Origin: Plantibacter sp. VKM Ac-2880
GTDB taxonomy: Bacteria > Actinomycetota > Actinomycetes > Actinomycetales > Microbacteriaceae
Direction of reading: 5' to 3'
DNA length: 64,000 nucleotides
Assembly (NCBI RefSeq): GCF_015351235.1
Contig: NZ_JADKSJ010000002.1
Location: 124,001 to 188,000 of the forward strand
Each line of letters opens with the position of its first letter. The stretch's first letter is position 1. The position numbers were made by a program, and so were the translations under genes. Below are positions 36,601-44,033 of the stretch, one piece after another. Under the pieces are notes generated by a model. It made no database searches. It had not been told where the DNA came from and saw nothing but the letters and a program-made list of their open reading frames with translations.

Positions 36601-36672
36601 GTGCAGCCGGGCCGGTGGCGCGGTGGTCCGGTGCGATGGGATCGCCGAAGCGGTGACGTCCGTGGGGCTCAT
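33622..36672 (-). CDS. Stand-alone FtsK/SpoIIIE (EccC/EssC-like) ATPase
   Basis: 1016 residues. Two membrane helices lie near 36-54 and 58-78, then a variable region, then two ATPase domains. The first has an intact Walker A (VGGTTGSGKSELL, about 415-427), LLLVDCKGGASF, Walker B VVVVDEFQALL and sensor LILCSQRP. The second, from about 690, has Walker A GAGRSGRTS (709-717) with Arg in place of the Lys, and Walker B LLLIDDVESLL. This is the layout of the motor of type VII secretion systems (two N-terminal helices, tandem FtsK domains), but no WXG100, EccB, EccD or mycosin gene is nearby. A PP2C phosphatase lies 90 bases upstream. Cargo unknown. Confidence 0.88.
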   Translation of the reverse strand: MSPTDVTASAIPSHRTTAPPARLHAPRRPEEATSGSLPILASIAPVVGSLALFAITRSPVTLVFAALGPLIAVAGFVDARWTRRRRGRRTRAAYRVASEQLERDIERAHAAEREELRTLHPAGRSLDLLDGPDRARWRVPDHRRTLVSVGRGETASSVRVDAAADDERWAWAARLPDAPVVVDAAEGIGIVGGRVLARAVARSIVIQLGRQLPPHAAEFTRDAAPGSDVEVSPWAFLDELPHRSAATVVDPLHSGRELESLRVSVAERWQAEAVAPARQAGRPPAGGVLVALSDTVELIPTRCRHLLVLDADGRTTLADGTGASPSVAVAPTLLAEAEAQHLVAALAAAALTTGESPMLSSLPSSVPFAEVGPVRGRRPPDAADWAPDALRVAIGLGTDGEVTLDLAADGPHALVGGTTGSGKSELLITWITALAARSSPRELSLLLVDCKGGASFGAVESLPHVVGMVTDLEPGAAERVVSSLRAELRHRERILARFGARHLLDSAIAPDDRPARLVVVVDEFQALLDASPHLHQVFADLASRGRSLGLHLILCSQRPAAVAADAILANCTLRLSLRVTSRQDSTAVLGVPDAAALPAGTPGRCIVWNGEERIVFQAAVTSPGDLTAVRERWRDAHRPRRPWLDPLPHTLPLHAVLEFDSGPADGEPSTVDPTDGEGIVFGLADLPEEQAQRPAIWRPSTDGSLLVLGAGRSGRTSFLDTVEAAARGRWRVERVAHDAEQGWDVIMALSEPLRPPERTLLLIDDVESLLATAGDEHGAALREAILTLLRDGGRRGVSVVLVASRVGGVVHRFSAHLDSTVVLRLADRQDHLVAGAPASCFDPRRPAGRAHWQDAEVQIAITSPLPHRVPTIDAHRWRPSPGSTTVVVTRAPGVLRSALQQRGTSHAEVRLLEPAAEPFTPPMVAGRRTEDPRDDDPTALIVLVDPETWSSGRLVVGRDLPPRVARADVVIHACSAADFRQVTRSRELPPLLGYASGRAWWWRAGESTRRVDLLDG

Positions 36673-36762
36673 GGTCCCAGTGCAGCACGGCGCCGGGGCC
36701 CGCAGTCGCCGTGACCGGTCGCGTGGAACGGCCCGGCTGACGACGGAGGCTGTGGAGCAGGC

Positions 36763-37569
36763 TCAGGAGCCCGGCTGCTCCTGGGGCGCGGCCACAGTGT
36801 CGTCGAGCTCGGCGATGTCGAGCACCACGACCGAGACGTTGTCACGACCGCCGTTGTCGAGCGCGGCACGCAAGAGGAGTTCAGCGGCGTCGACGGGCGT
36901 GCTCCCCTCGGTAAGGAAGTACCAGATCCCGTGGTCGGTGAGCTCCTTGGTGAGCCCGTCGGAGCACACGAGCCATCGGGCGCCACCCTGGACCGGGAAG
37001 AGTTCGACGTCCGGCACCGGGTCGTCGGACGGGCCGACGGCCCGGGTGATCATGTTGCTGTTGGGGTGGAACTCGGCCTCTTCCGGGCTGATCGCTCCGG
37101 CGCGGATGAGTTCCTGCACGATCGAGTGGTCTTCGGTCATCTGGACGAGCTCGCCATCCTGCAGGCGGTACACGCGGGAGTCTCCGATGTTGAACACCGC
37201 GACCCTGCCCTCGCCCTCGTCGGCCGTCAACACGACGCCGGTGACGGTCGTGCCCATACCGAGCTCGCCCTCCTCCGCGGTGTCGATCATGTCGGCCACC
37301 GCCATGCGCAGCGCGTCGACGAGGCCGTCCACGGTGAGGATCTCGGCACCCTCGGTCGCGAGGGTCAGACGATGGGCGACCGCAGCGCTCGCGACCTCGC
37401 CGGCCGAGTGGCCTCCCATGCCGTCGGCGACGGCGAACACGGGTGGCAGCGCCACGAAGGCGTCCTCGTTCAACTCGCGCCGCTTGCCGACATCCGTCAT
37501 CCCGGCCCAAGCCAGGGAGAGCCGACGACCGCCGGGCAGCGTGACGATCCGTTGCCCGTGCTCGGTCAC
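36763..37569 (-). CDS. PP2C-family serine/threonine phosphatase
   Basis: 268 residues. PP2C metal-binding motifs are present: GMTDVGKRRELNEDAFV (D near 25, E/D near 36-37), FAVADGMGGHSAGEVAS, MGTTVTGVVL, VFNIGDSRVYRLQDG, WLVCSDGLTKEL and NGGRDNVSVVVLDI. It reverses Ser/Thr kinase signalling. No kinase gene adjoins. A frame upstream is open, but GTG 37569 has AGAGGAG seven bases before it and gives the normal start. It sits upstream of the EccC-like ATPase on the same strand, 90 bases apart; cotranscription is possible. Confidence 0.93.
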   Translation of the reverse strand: MTEHGQRIVTLPGGRRLSLAWAGMTDVGKRRELNEDAFVALPPVFAVADGMGGHSAGEVASAAVAHRLTLATEGAEILTVDGLVDALRMAVADMIDTAEEGELGMGTTVTGVVLTADEGEGRVAVFNIGDSRVYRLQDGELVQMTEDHSIVQELIRAGAISPEEAEFHPNSNMITRAVGPSDDPVPDVELFPVQGGARWLVCSDGLTKELTDHGIWYFLTEGSTPVDAAELLLRAALDNGGRDNVSVVVLDIAELDDTVAAPQEQPGS

Positions 37570-37734
37570 GTCTGCTCCTCTAATACGGCTCGCGGTGGCT
37601 GATGCACCATCGACGATAGTACGGTACCGATGCGCCACCCGACCGCCCCACGCCGCTCCCCCGATTCCAGGAGGAGGATCAGCCATGGGAGTGACGGATC
37701 CGGAGGCCGTGGTCGCCCCGCCCTGCGGATCCGC

Positions 37735-37763
37735 TTGCCGCACGTGGGACCCGCTGACATGAT
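37735..37763 (+). promoter_or_regulatory. Promoter of the Lrp/AsnC gene (TTGCCG-17-CATGAT), leaderless
   Basis: -35 TTGCCG (37735-37740), 17-base spacer, -10 CATGAT (37758-37763), start codon ATG six bases later. This is one of the few leaderless starts here with a recognisable -35. Confidence 0.55.
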
Positions 37764-37769
37764 CGACGC

Positions 37770-38252
37770 ATGATACGAGCGAGCTCCGACCCGCATCCGA
37801 AGGCGGCCCAGCCCGATGACACCTCGAAGGCGATCATCGAGCAGCTCCAGACCGACGGACGGCGGTCCTATGCCGAGATCGGGAAGGCGGTCGGGCTGAG
37901 CGAGGCGGCCGTCCGGCAGCGCGTGCAGAAACTCACCGAGTCCGGGGTCATCCAGATCGTCGCGGTCACCGACCCCATGCAGCTCGGGTTCACGCGCCAG
38001 GCGATGATCGGTGTGCGGGTGGCGGGTGACACCCGGGTCGTCGCTGACCGCCTGGCAGGCCTTGCCGCCGTGGACTACGTGGTGCTCACCGCCGGATCCT
38101 TCGACCTCCTGGTCGAGGTCGTCTGCGAAGACGACGAGGAGCTCATCGCGCTCCTGAACGACGACATCCGCACGATCGACGGCGTCGCGGGAACCGAGAC
38201 CTTCGTCTATCTGCGCCTACACAAGCAGCTCTACGACTGGGGCACCCGCTAG
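37770..38252 (+). CDS. Lrp/AsnC-family transcriptional regulator
   Basis: 160 residues. The N-terminal helix-turn-helix is DDTSKAIIEQLQTDGRRSYAEIGKAVGLSEAAVRQRVQKLTESGVIQI (blocks across 17-64); the C-terminal RAM (ACT-like) domain includes GVRVAGDTRVVADRLAGLAAVDYVVLTAGSFDLLVEVVCE. RAM domains bind amino acids or similar ligands and form octamers. The gabT-asparaginase unit about 4-6 kb to the left is a plausible target, because AsnC-type regulators are often linked to gabT in actinobacteria, but the intervening EccC/PP2C genes weaken the link here. Confidence 0.93.
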   Translation: MIRASSDPHPKAAQPDDTSKAIIEQLQTDGRRSYAEIGKAVGLSEAAVRQRVQKLTESGVIQIVAVTDPMQLGFTRQAMIGVRVAGDTRVVADRLAGLAAVDYVVLTAGSFDLLVEVVCEDDEELIALLNDDIRTIDGVAGTETFVYLRLHKQLYDWGTR

Positions 38253-38320
38253 GTCCCGAGGGCGGACTCCGCACTCGGCGCCGACGTGCGCGTTGCGCAC
38301 CGCGTACCCCCCGATCGCGG

Positions 38321-38326
38321 TACTCT
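38321..38326 (+). promoter_or_regulatory. Leaderless-type -10 hexamer (TACTCT) of the 38333 sensor kinase
   Basis: TACTCT six bases before ATG 38333, no ribosome site. No -35 at the right spacing. Confidence 0.48.
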
Positions 38327-38332
38327 CAACCC

Positions 38333-40069
38333 ATGCCCGCGAAGCCGACCGGAGAACGGACGCCCCCGTCCGACGCGTCGCGGTCGAGCGGCACCGAGGG
38401 CTCGGCGATCGGCGGCGACACCGGTCCCGTGAGGACCGGCCCGCATGCCGTGGACGTCCCCCGACGTGTCGGGCGCATGACCGGCTACAGCGCCTTCCCA
38501 CAGCTCCTCTTCGGACTGGCCGTCGTCGCCATCCTGTTCGCGACACTGCTGTTCCAGGGCGTCGAGGACAACTCCGTCCTGTTCTACGTCGGCGTCATCC
38601 TCGCATTCATCGCGACGGCGCTCGCTCCGATCGTGCCCTGGCATCAGGTGCCGCGGCTCCTCATCGCGCTCCCCATCCTCGACATCGTCGCCATCGCGTT
38701 CATCAGGCAGGGCGAACCCGTGATCGGCGCGGGACTCCTCTGGGTCTTCCCGACCATCTGGATGGCGACGGCCTTCGGGCTCTCGGGCGCCGTCATCGCC
38801 ATCGCCCTCGTGTGCGCGTCGACCTGGTCGACGCTGGCCATGACCCCCGGGCAGATCACCCTCGCCAACCTCCCCGGCCTCGTCATCCTTCCGATGGTGC
38901 TCGGATTCGTCGCCGTGTCCACAGCGATGACGGCGAAACGGACGGAGGCCCAGCGCGTGCTCCTCAACAAGCAGGCCGGCCAGCTGGAGACCGCCCTCTG
39001 GCGGGCCCAGGATCAGGAGAGCCGCCTCGCCGAGATCCTCAACGCGGTCAACTTCGGCGTGGTCCGCTTCGACCGCATCGGCGCCAGGGCGATGGTGAAC
39101 CGCTTCCAGACCCGTCTGCAGGACGAGGTCGGCGAACTGTCCGACGTCAATCCCGACCTCCCGGTATGGGCTGAGGACGGGTTGACCCCGCTCGAGCCGC
39201 AGGACAAGCCGTACATCCGGGCGCGTCGTGGTGAGGAGTTCGAGAACCTGACGGTCTGGCTCGGAGCCCCCGGCACGGAGCGGGTCGCCCTCGCCCTCAC
39301 CTCCCGGCGGCTCTACGACCACGAGGGCGGGTACGACGGCACCGTGCTCGTCTCGCGGAACGTCACGACGGAGATCAATGCGATCCGCGCCAGGGACGAC
39401 CTCGTCGCATCCGTGTCGCACGAGCTCCGGACGCCGCTCACCTCGATCCTCGGCTACCTCGACCTCGCGCTCGACGACCCGGAGCTGCCGCCCCGTGTCG
39501 CGAAGCAACTGACGATCGCGCAGACCAACGGCGACCGACTCCTGGAACTCATCGCCGACATCCTCGCCGCTTCCCGGGACGTCAACCGCACGATGGCACT
39601 CAAGCGCTCCGACTGCGAGCTCCGCGAGATCGTCGACGCCGCGGTCGAGTCGCTCGCGCACCTCGCCGCCGAGCGGAACATCACCATCGTCCGCCACGAC
39701 GAGGAAGCGGTGCCGCTCTTCGCCGACCCGTTCCGGCTCCGCCAGGTCGTCGACAACCTCCTGTCCAACGGCATCAAGTACAACCGCGACGGCGGTGAAC
39801 TGAGCGTCGGGGTCACGGCCGAGGGCGACACCGCCTGGGTGATCGTGCGAGACACGGGTATCGGCATCTCGGAGAAGGATCAGCCGAAACTCTTCGAGCG
39901 GTTCTTCCGCTCAGATCTCGTCCGCAACTCGACCGTGCACGGCAGCGGGCTCGGTCTCGCCATCAGTCGCGACATCGTCCGACTCCACGGCGGGGATCTG
40001 ACCCTCCACAGCGTTCTGGGCGAGGGCACCACCGCGGTCGTCCGTATCCCGAGAGGCCGGACCGAATGA
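38333..40069 (+). CDS. Multi-span membrane sensor histidine kinase with PAS-like linker
   Basis: 578 residues. A 45-residue cytoplasmic lead is followed by about six membrane helices (roughly 55-205), a coiled segment (RVLLNKQAGQLETALWRAQDQESRLAEI), a PAS-like domain (about 240-345), HisKA with His363 in LVASVSHELRTPLTSILGYL, and an ATPase with N-box RQVVDNLLSNGIKYN, G1 VRDTGIGISEKDQPKLFERF and G2 GSGLGLAISRDIVRLHGG. The hydrophobic input resembles MASE-type sensors. It overlaps the GGDEF-like gene by four bases (ATGA). No regulator adjoins, but one is encoded 4 kb on (44034), beyond the glycosyltransferase and pseudo-Hpt genes. Confidence 0.92.
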   Translation: MPAKPTGERTPPSDASRSSGTEGSAIGGDTGPVRTGPHAVDVPRRVGRMTGYSAFPQLLFGLAVVAILFATLLFQGVEDNSVLFYVGVILAFIATALAPIVPWHQVPRLLIALPILDIVAIAFIRQGEPVIGAGLLWVFPTIWMATAFGLSGAVIAIALVCASTWSTLAMTPGQITLANLPGLVILPMVLGFVAVSTAMTAKRTEAQRVLLNKQAGQLETALWRAQDQESRLAEILNAVNFGVVRFDRIGARAMVNRFQTRLQDEVGELSDVNPDLPVWAEDGLTPLEPQDKPYIRARRGEEFENLTVWLGAPGTERVALALTSRRLYDHEGGYDGTVLVSRNVTTEINAIRARDDLVASVSHELRTPLTSILGYLDLALDDPELPPRVAKQLTIAQTNGDRLLELIADILAASRDVNRTMALKRSDCELREIVDAAVESLAHLAAERNITIVRHDEEAVPLFADPFRLRQVVDNLLSNGIKYNRDGGELSVGVTAEGDTAWVIVRDTGIGISEKDQPKLFERFFRSDLVRNSTVHGSGLGLAISRDIVRLHGGDLTLHSVLGEGTTAVVRIPRGRTE

Positions 40070-41238
40070 CCCTCGACACGCAGACCGTCGCCGTGATCAA
40101 CGCGCTCGTGATCTTCGTCTGCGGCGCGACGTTCATCGTCAACACCTTCATGCGGAAGGACGACGACAGCGGGCGGGTGTGGTCCGTGTCGTACATGGCG
40201 GGGATGTTCACGAGCTTCTCCTACGTTGTCGGTGCGCTCAGCCCCGACGCCTGGTGGGCCACCGCAGCAGGAAACGGCGGCTACGTCCTGAGCATCGCCG
40301 CACTCTGGTCGGGAGCACGCCTGTTCAACGGTCGGTCGAACCTGCTGTGGATCTCCCTCGTCGGCGCCGCGGTCGCCGTCGTCGCTACGCTCTCCGCCGG
40401 TCCATCAGGTGGCCCCTGGGCGGGATCGGCCGTGACGTTCGCCAGCATCGCCCTGTTCGCCGGGCTCGGGACGGTCGAGACCCTCACCGGCGCGACGCGC
40501 GACAATCCGAGCACGCGCGGCTTCACCGTCGTGCTCGGTATCGCGGCCGCGTTCTTCGCGGCGCGGTTCGTCGTCTTCCTCGTCGAGGGCCCGTCCGGCA
40601 GGGTCTTCGACACCTTCTTCGGGACGGTCGCCTCCTCGCTCCTCCTGATCGCACTCCTGATCGTGGCGACGGTCGTGCTGTCCGTGCTCCGCGCCGAACG
40701 GGCCGCCCCAGCGAGCCGTCGACACGGGAGCATCGTCGCCTACACCGGGGACGACGTCCTCCTCCACGAGTCCTTCATCAGGATCGCGGAGGACTGGCTG
40801 GAGCGGGCCAACTTCCACGACGAACAGCTCGCGATCATGCACATCCGGCTCGACGACCTCGACGAGATGACGACCGCCTTCGGATCGAACTTCAGCACCG
40901 AGGTCGTCGAAGGGTTCATCTCCTCGATCCGTCGGTACGGACCGACGCTCTCCGACATCGGGGAGGACGGCGCGGGGAGTCTCCTCGTCGCGACACCCGC
41001 GGCAGACGTCGACGTGGCGCTGCAGGCGGCCGCCGGCATCCAGGACGGGCTGCTCGACCACCCGGTCGAGACGACACCCCGACTGCGACCGACCGCGAGC
41101 ATCGGCATCGCCCTCACCGACTACCTCGGGTACGACGTCGGGGTGCTCACCCGATCGGCCAGAGACGCAAGTCTCCGCGCGGCCGACGCCGGAGGCAACC
41201 GGACCGTCCTCGCCGCGTCATCGGCGAGGGGCGCCTGA
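40066..41238 (+). CDS. Membrane protein with catalytically degenerate GGDEF domain
   Basis: 390 residues. Six or seven membrane helices (about 8-215) precede a cytoplasmic domain (about 235-385) with the GGDEF fold pattern: LAIMHIRLDDLDEMTTAFGSNFSTEVVEGFI, then the signature position reading IGEDGAGSLLVATP where diguanylate cyclases have LGGDEFAVLLP, then PTASIGIALTDYLGYD and SLRAADAGGNRTVLA. The active-site GG[D/E]EF is G-E-D-G-A, so synthesis of cyclic di-GMP is not expected; a regulatory or GTP/c-di-GMP-binding role is likelier. It is coupled to the kinase by ATGA. Confidence 0.82.
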   Translation: MTLDTQTVAVINALVIFVCGATFIVNTFMRKDDDSGRVWSVSYMAGMFTSFSYVVGALSPDAWWATAAGNGGYVLSIAALWSGARLFNGRSNLLWISLVGAAVAVVATLSAGPSGGPWAGSAVTFASIALFAGLGTVETLTGATRDNPSTRGFTVVLGIAAAFFAARFVVFLVEGPSGRVFDTFFGTVASSLLLIALLIVATVVLSVLRAERAAPASRRHGSIVAYTGDDVLLHESFIRIAEDWLERANFHDEQLAIMHIRLDDLDEMTTAFGSNFSTEVVEGFISSIRRYGPTLSDIGEDGAGSLLVATPAADVDVALQAAAGIQDGLLDHPVETTPRLRPTASIGIALTDYLGYDVGVLTRSARDASLRAADAGGNRTVLAASSARGA

Positions 41239-41263
41239 GGACCTCGCCGATCGGGCGAAGTCC
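41239..41263. terminator. Hairpin between convergent GGDEF-like and lipoprotein genes
   Basis: 10-bp stem with one mismatch (GGACCTCGCC / GGCGAAGTCC) and a 5-base loop, starting right after the TGA at 41238 and ending before the lipoprotein stop. Probable bidirectional terminator. Confidence 0.5.
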
Positions 41264-41268
41264 CTCGG

Positions 41269-41907
41269 TCACTCCGGTTGGGCGATCGCGATGGTCAGGG
41301 TGTCCACCGCGGTCTGCTTCGCGTATTCGGCCGACGTCGGGGTCGCCTGGACGAGCAGCTCGTAGGTGATCGTCAGCGTGACGCCGGTCGCGGCGTCGTC
41401 CACTTCAGGAAGCACGAAGGTCTGGCTGTAGCTGTACGGTGCCTTGATCAGGTACCCGGGCGCCACCGTCGACTGGTCGGTGAACGGAGCCGGCGACTCC
41501 AGCTGACCCGTGGGCCCGTGGACGGTCGTCGTGAGCGTCACCCGCGACAGGTAGAGCGCCTGGAGGTCGTCGGGGGTGAGGATGCCGCTCAGTGAGAAGC
41601 TCACGGGTTTGTTGACGTCGGCCGTCCAGGCGTCCATCGAGAGCGTCGACCAGTAGTCGACCGAGAGGGTCGCCGACCCCGCCGTGAGTGAGTGCTTTGC
41701 GCTCCCGCTCGCCAGTTCGTTCGTGATGGCACTGACCGTCGGTTTCGGTGTCTTGGAGGTCCGCGGGGACGCCGTCGGCCCCGCACCCGGCTCCTCCCAC
41801 GGAGGCGTTCCACAGGCACTCAGTCCGAGGACGAGGAGCGCTGCTGTCGCGAGCTGCGCGGCGTGGACGAGACGCCGGTTCCGCACCGGGCTGGGCTGCT
41901 GGGACAT
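41269..41907 (-). CDS. Putative lipoprotein, function unknown
   Basis: 212 residues. The signal peptide MSQQPSPVRNRRLVHAAQLATAALLVLGLSAC ends in a lipobox (LSAC), listed here in blocks as a basic n-region (about 9-13), a hydrophobic core (17-30) and Cys32. The mature protein has a Pro/Thr/Ser-rich spacer then beta-rich sequence (SATLSVDYWSTLSMDAW; GVTLTITYELLVQATP). No family is recognised. ATG 41907 has AGGAG eight bases upstream; the frame is open further up without support. It is transcribed divergently from the glycosyltransferase, so it could share control with it. Confidence 0.78.
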   Translation of the reverse strand: MSQQPSPVRNRRLVHAAQLATAALLVLGLSACGTPPWEEPGAGPTASPRTSKTPKPTVSAITNELASGSAKHSLTAGSATLSVDYWSTLSMDAWTADVNKPVSFSLSGILTPDDLQALYLSRVTLTTTVHGPTGQLESPAPFTDQSTVAPGYLIKAPYSYSQTFVLPEVDDAATGVTLTITYELLVQATPTSAEYAKQTAVDTLTIAIAQPE

Positions 41908-42108
41908 GGGACTCCTGGCGGGGTTCGGAGGGGCGGTCGGGCGATGCTCAGGACGTCGCGCGACCCCCCTGAACTGGGGGCACAGCGAATCTTGAGGAAA
42001 TCCTGAGCCGACGCTATCGCATTCGCGCGCCAAACCAGCACCCGGCGCGGCAGAGTTGGCTCTACAGCGCGAACCGCTGTATCCGGCCCACTCAGAACAG
42101 GACCTCTG
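41908..42108. promoter_or_regulatory. Divergent regulatory region of lipoprotein and glycosyltransferase genes
   Basis: 201 bases. For the glycosyltransferase, TTGAGG (41992-41997), 17 bases, TATCGC (42015-42020) is a plausible promoter about 90 bases before its ATG. Inverted repeats: CTCAGGA (41947-41953) with TCCTGAG (42001-42007); CCCCC/GGGGG around tgaact (41965-41980); ACAGCG/CGCTGT (42064-42080). The long leader and repeats suggest more elaborate control than the leaderless genes have. Confidence 0.45.
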
Positions 42109-43605
42109 ATGTCAGAACTCGAAGCGCGACCCGACAACGCTCGGCCCAACGCACAGCAGGCTGACCCTCGGTACATTCAGACCCAGCCGCTTCTCGCGCC
42201 CGAACTTGAAGCGTATGCGAACGAATTCATCGACTCGGTCAACTCGCTTCCCGAGTACCGCGCCACCATCGGCTGCATCATCCCCGCCTACAACGAGGAG
42301 GAGTCACTGCCGGCCGTCCTGGCCTCCCTGCTCGAGCAGACGCGGATGCCCGACGTGATCCACGTGGTCATCAACAACACCACCGACCGCTCGGTCGACG
42401 TCGCAGCGCCCTACGCCGGCCCGCACTCGAAGGTCGACGAGCACGGGTACGAGCAGTTCACCGAGGTGTTCATCCACGACATCGGCAAGAACCCCGACAA
42501 GAAGGTCGGCGCGCTGAACTACGGCTTCACGCTCGTCGAGGGGTACGACTACCTCCTCGGTGTCGACGGCGACACCGTCGCCGACCCGACGGCCATCGAG
42601 TCCCTCGAAGCGGAGATCGTCTCCGACACCCGCATCGGTGGCATCTCCGCGATCTTCTCGATCGACGACGAGCCGTTCAAGAAGCAGATCATCCCGGCCT
42701 TCCTCATCGCCGGTCAGCGCACGCAGTTCGCCGCGTTCAACATGCAGAACATGCTGCGAGGCCGCAACATGGCCGTGCTCGGCGGGCAGTACTCCATCTT
42801 CTCCGTGCAGGCGCTCCGCGACGCCATGGAGCAGAACCACCAGTCGACCCCCTGGGTGAAGGACTCCGAGGTCGAGGACTCGCTTCTGTCGTTGCAGATC
42901 AAGAGCGCCGGCTACCTCACGAAGATCAGCGCCCGCGCCCGCGCCGACGTCGGCGGCATGACCACTGTCCGCTCCCTGGACGCTCAGCAGGTCAAGTGGA
43001 ACTACGGCGCCATCGAGCTCATGTGGCCGGGCCAGCGCGGCGACACCAAGGGGCAGCCGTTCCACCCGAACCTCCGGCTGCGGTGGCTCGAGAACGCGGA
43101 GATGCTCCTCAACATCGTCACGCGCATCCTCTTCATCGTGCTGCTGGCCGGTTCGCTGTCGATCCACGCGTTCGTGTTCAGCCCCGTGTGGCTCATCCCG
43201 CCGGTCGTCGCGATCCTCCTCAACCTCCGCATCGCGCTGTCGATGAAGAAGCGCAACACCCGCGACATCCTCTTCGCCGTCCTGGTGTTCCCGGCCGAGT
43301 TCTACATGTGGATCCGCATGGGCCACTTCATCCGGGCATGGTCGAAGTTCGCGTCCAACAAGAAGGTCGACAACTGGGCCGAGCAGGCCAAGGCCGAGCG
43401 CGGCTCGGGCAACGCCCACCTCGCGCCGCTCCTCTTCGTCCTCGCCGCGATCATCGCGATCGTCGCCGTCTGGACCCAACTGTCCCCCGTCGTGCAGTCC
43501 ACGATCCTCTGGGCGGGTTGGCCCGTGCTCGGTGTCATCACCGTGCTGCAGACGCTCAGCATGTTCGGCAAGCTCATCCGTCGCCAGCGCGGCTACCGGG
43601 TGTGA
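42109..43605 (+). CDS. Processive family-2 glycosyltransferase (cellulose/hyaluronan synthase-like)
   Basis: 498 residues. GT2 catalytic motifs are in order: CIIPAYNEEESLPAVL (substrate-binding start, about 56), VGALNYGF, DGD at 153-155 in LLGVDGDTVAD, the base-region SEVEDSLLSLQ near 254, and QQVKW (293-297), the QxxxW signature of processive synthases. Membrane helices follow: about 340-380 (two), 390-405 and two more near 436-480. The N-terminus is cytoplasmic and hydrophilic. It should polymerise and export a beta-linked polysaccharide. It overlaps the pseudo-Hpt gene by one base (TGATG). A family-6 beta-glucanase 1.4 kb away hints at a cellulose-like product, which remains inference. Confidence 0.9.
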   Translation: MSELEARPDNARPNAQQADPRYIQTQPLLAPELEAYANEFIDSVNSLPEYRATIGCIIPAYNEEESLPAVLASLLEQTRMPDVIHVVINNTTDRSVDVAAPYAGPHSKVDEHGYEQFTEVFIHDIGKNPDKKVGALNYGFTLVEGYDYLLGVDGDTVADPTAIESLEAEIVSDTRIGGISAIFSIDDEPFKKQIIPAFLIAGQRTQFAAFNMQNMLRGRNMAVLGGQYSIFSVQALRDAMEQNHQSTPWVKDSEVEDSLLSLQIKSAGYLTKISARARADVGGMTTVRSLDAQQVKWNYGAIELMWPGQRGDTKGQPFHPNLRLRWLENAEMLLNIVTRILFIVLLAGSLSIHAFVFSPVWLIPPVVAILLNLRIALSMKKRNTRDILFAVLVFPAEFYMWIRMGHFIRAWSKFASNKKVDNWAEQAKAERGSGNAHLAPLLFVLAAIIAIVAVWTQLSPVVQSTILWAGWPVLGVITVLQTLSMFGKLIRRQRGYRV

Positions 43606-43979
43606 TGACGTCCGACCCAGGAACCGTCGACGCCGGCGAGCTGCGCAGGTTGCTCCGAGAACTCTCGGGTGACCTGCGCAGTCGTCGTCGCTTCGTGCAC
43701 ACCTACGTCGAGATGTGGCCGACTCGCCTCAGTCGCCTCGAAGCCGCCCTGACGGCCGGGGACCTCGACGAGGCGAAGGTCGTGCTCCTCAGCATCCGCT
43801 CCTCCAGCATCATGCTCGGCGTCATCGGGGTCTCCGCGCTGGCGAGCGCCGGACTTCGCGCCGTGGAACAGGCCGACCTCGAACGAGTCGCGGACATCCG
43901 GTCCGCGCTCGCGGACCTCGGAGCGCGCAGCTGCGAACGACTGCTCGAACTGGACGCGGCCGACACCTCGGAGGCGTGA
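43605..43979 (+). CDS. Hpt-like protein lacking the phospho-accepting histidine (pseudo-Hpt)
   Basis: 124 residues, all-helical. The core follows the Hpt pattern: FVHTYVEMWPTRLSRLEAALTAGDLDEA matches the helix before the phospho-site, and VLLSIRSSSIMLGV (60-73) aligns with the usual AHTLKGSSxxLGA. In this alignment the phospho-accepting His is Leu62, Lys is Arg65 and Gly is Ser66. It therefore keeps the four-helix shape but cannot carry phosphate, and could bind receiver or kinase domains as an adaptor. ATG 43605 overlaps the glycosyltransferase stop; GTG 43602 is an alternative start. The identity is from pattern only; a plain helical protein is possible. Confidence 0.68.
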   Translation: MTSDPGTVDAGELRRLLRELSGDLRSRRRFVHTYVEMWPTRLSRLEAALTAGDLDEAKVVLLSIRSSSIMLGVIGVSALASAGLRAVEQADLERVADIRSALADLGARSCERLLELDAADTSEA

Positions 43980-44033
43980 CGAACGGACGCTTCCGTCGGC
44001 GACGGACCGGCTCCGATCTGGAGCGGCGTGCGC

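Noticed and set aside
37770-38252. AsnC-type regulator as part of the kinase/synthase locus to its right.
   Set aside because: It has its own promoter, is separated by a further leaderless promoter at 38321, and its family usually controls amino-acid genes.
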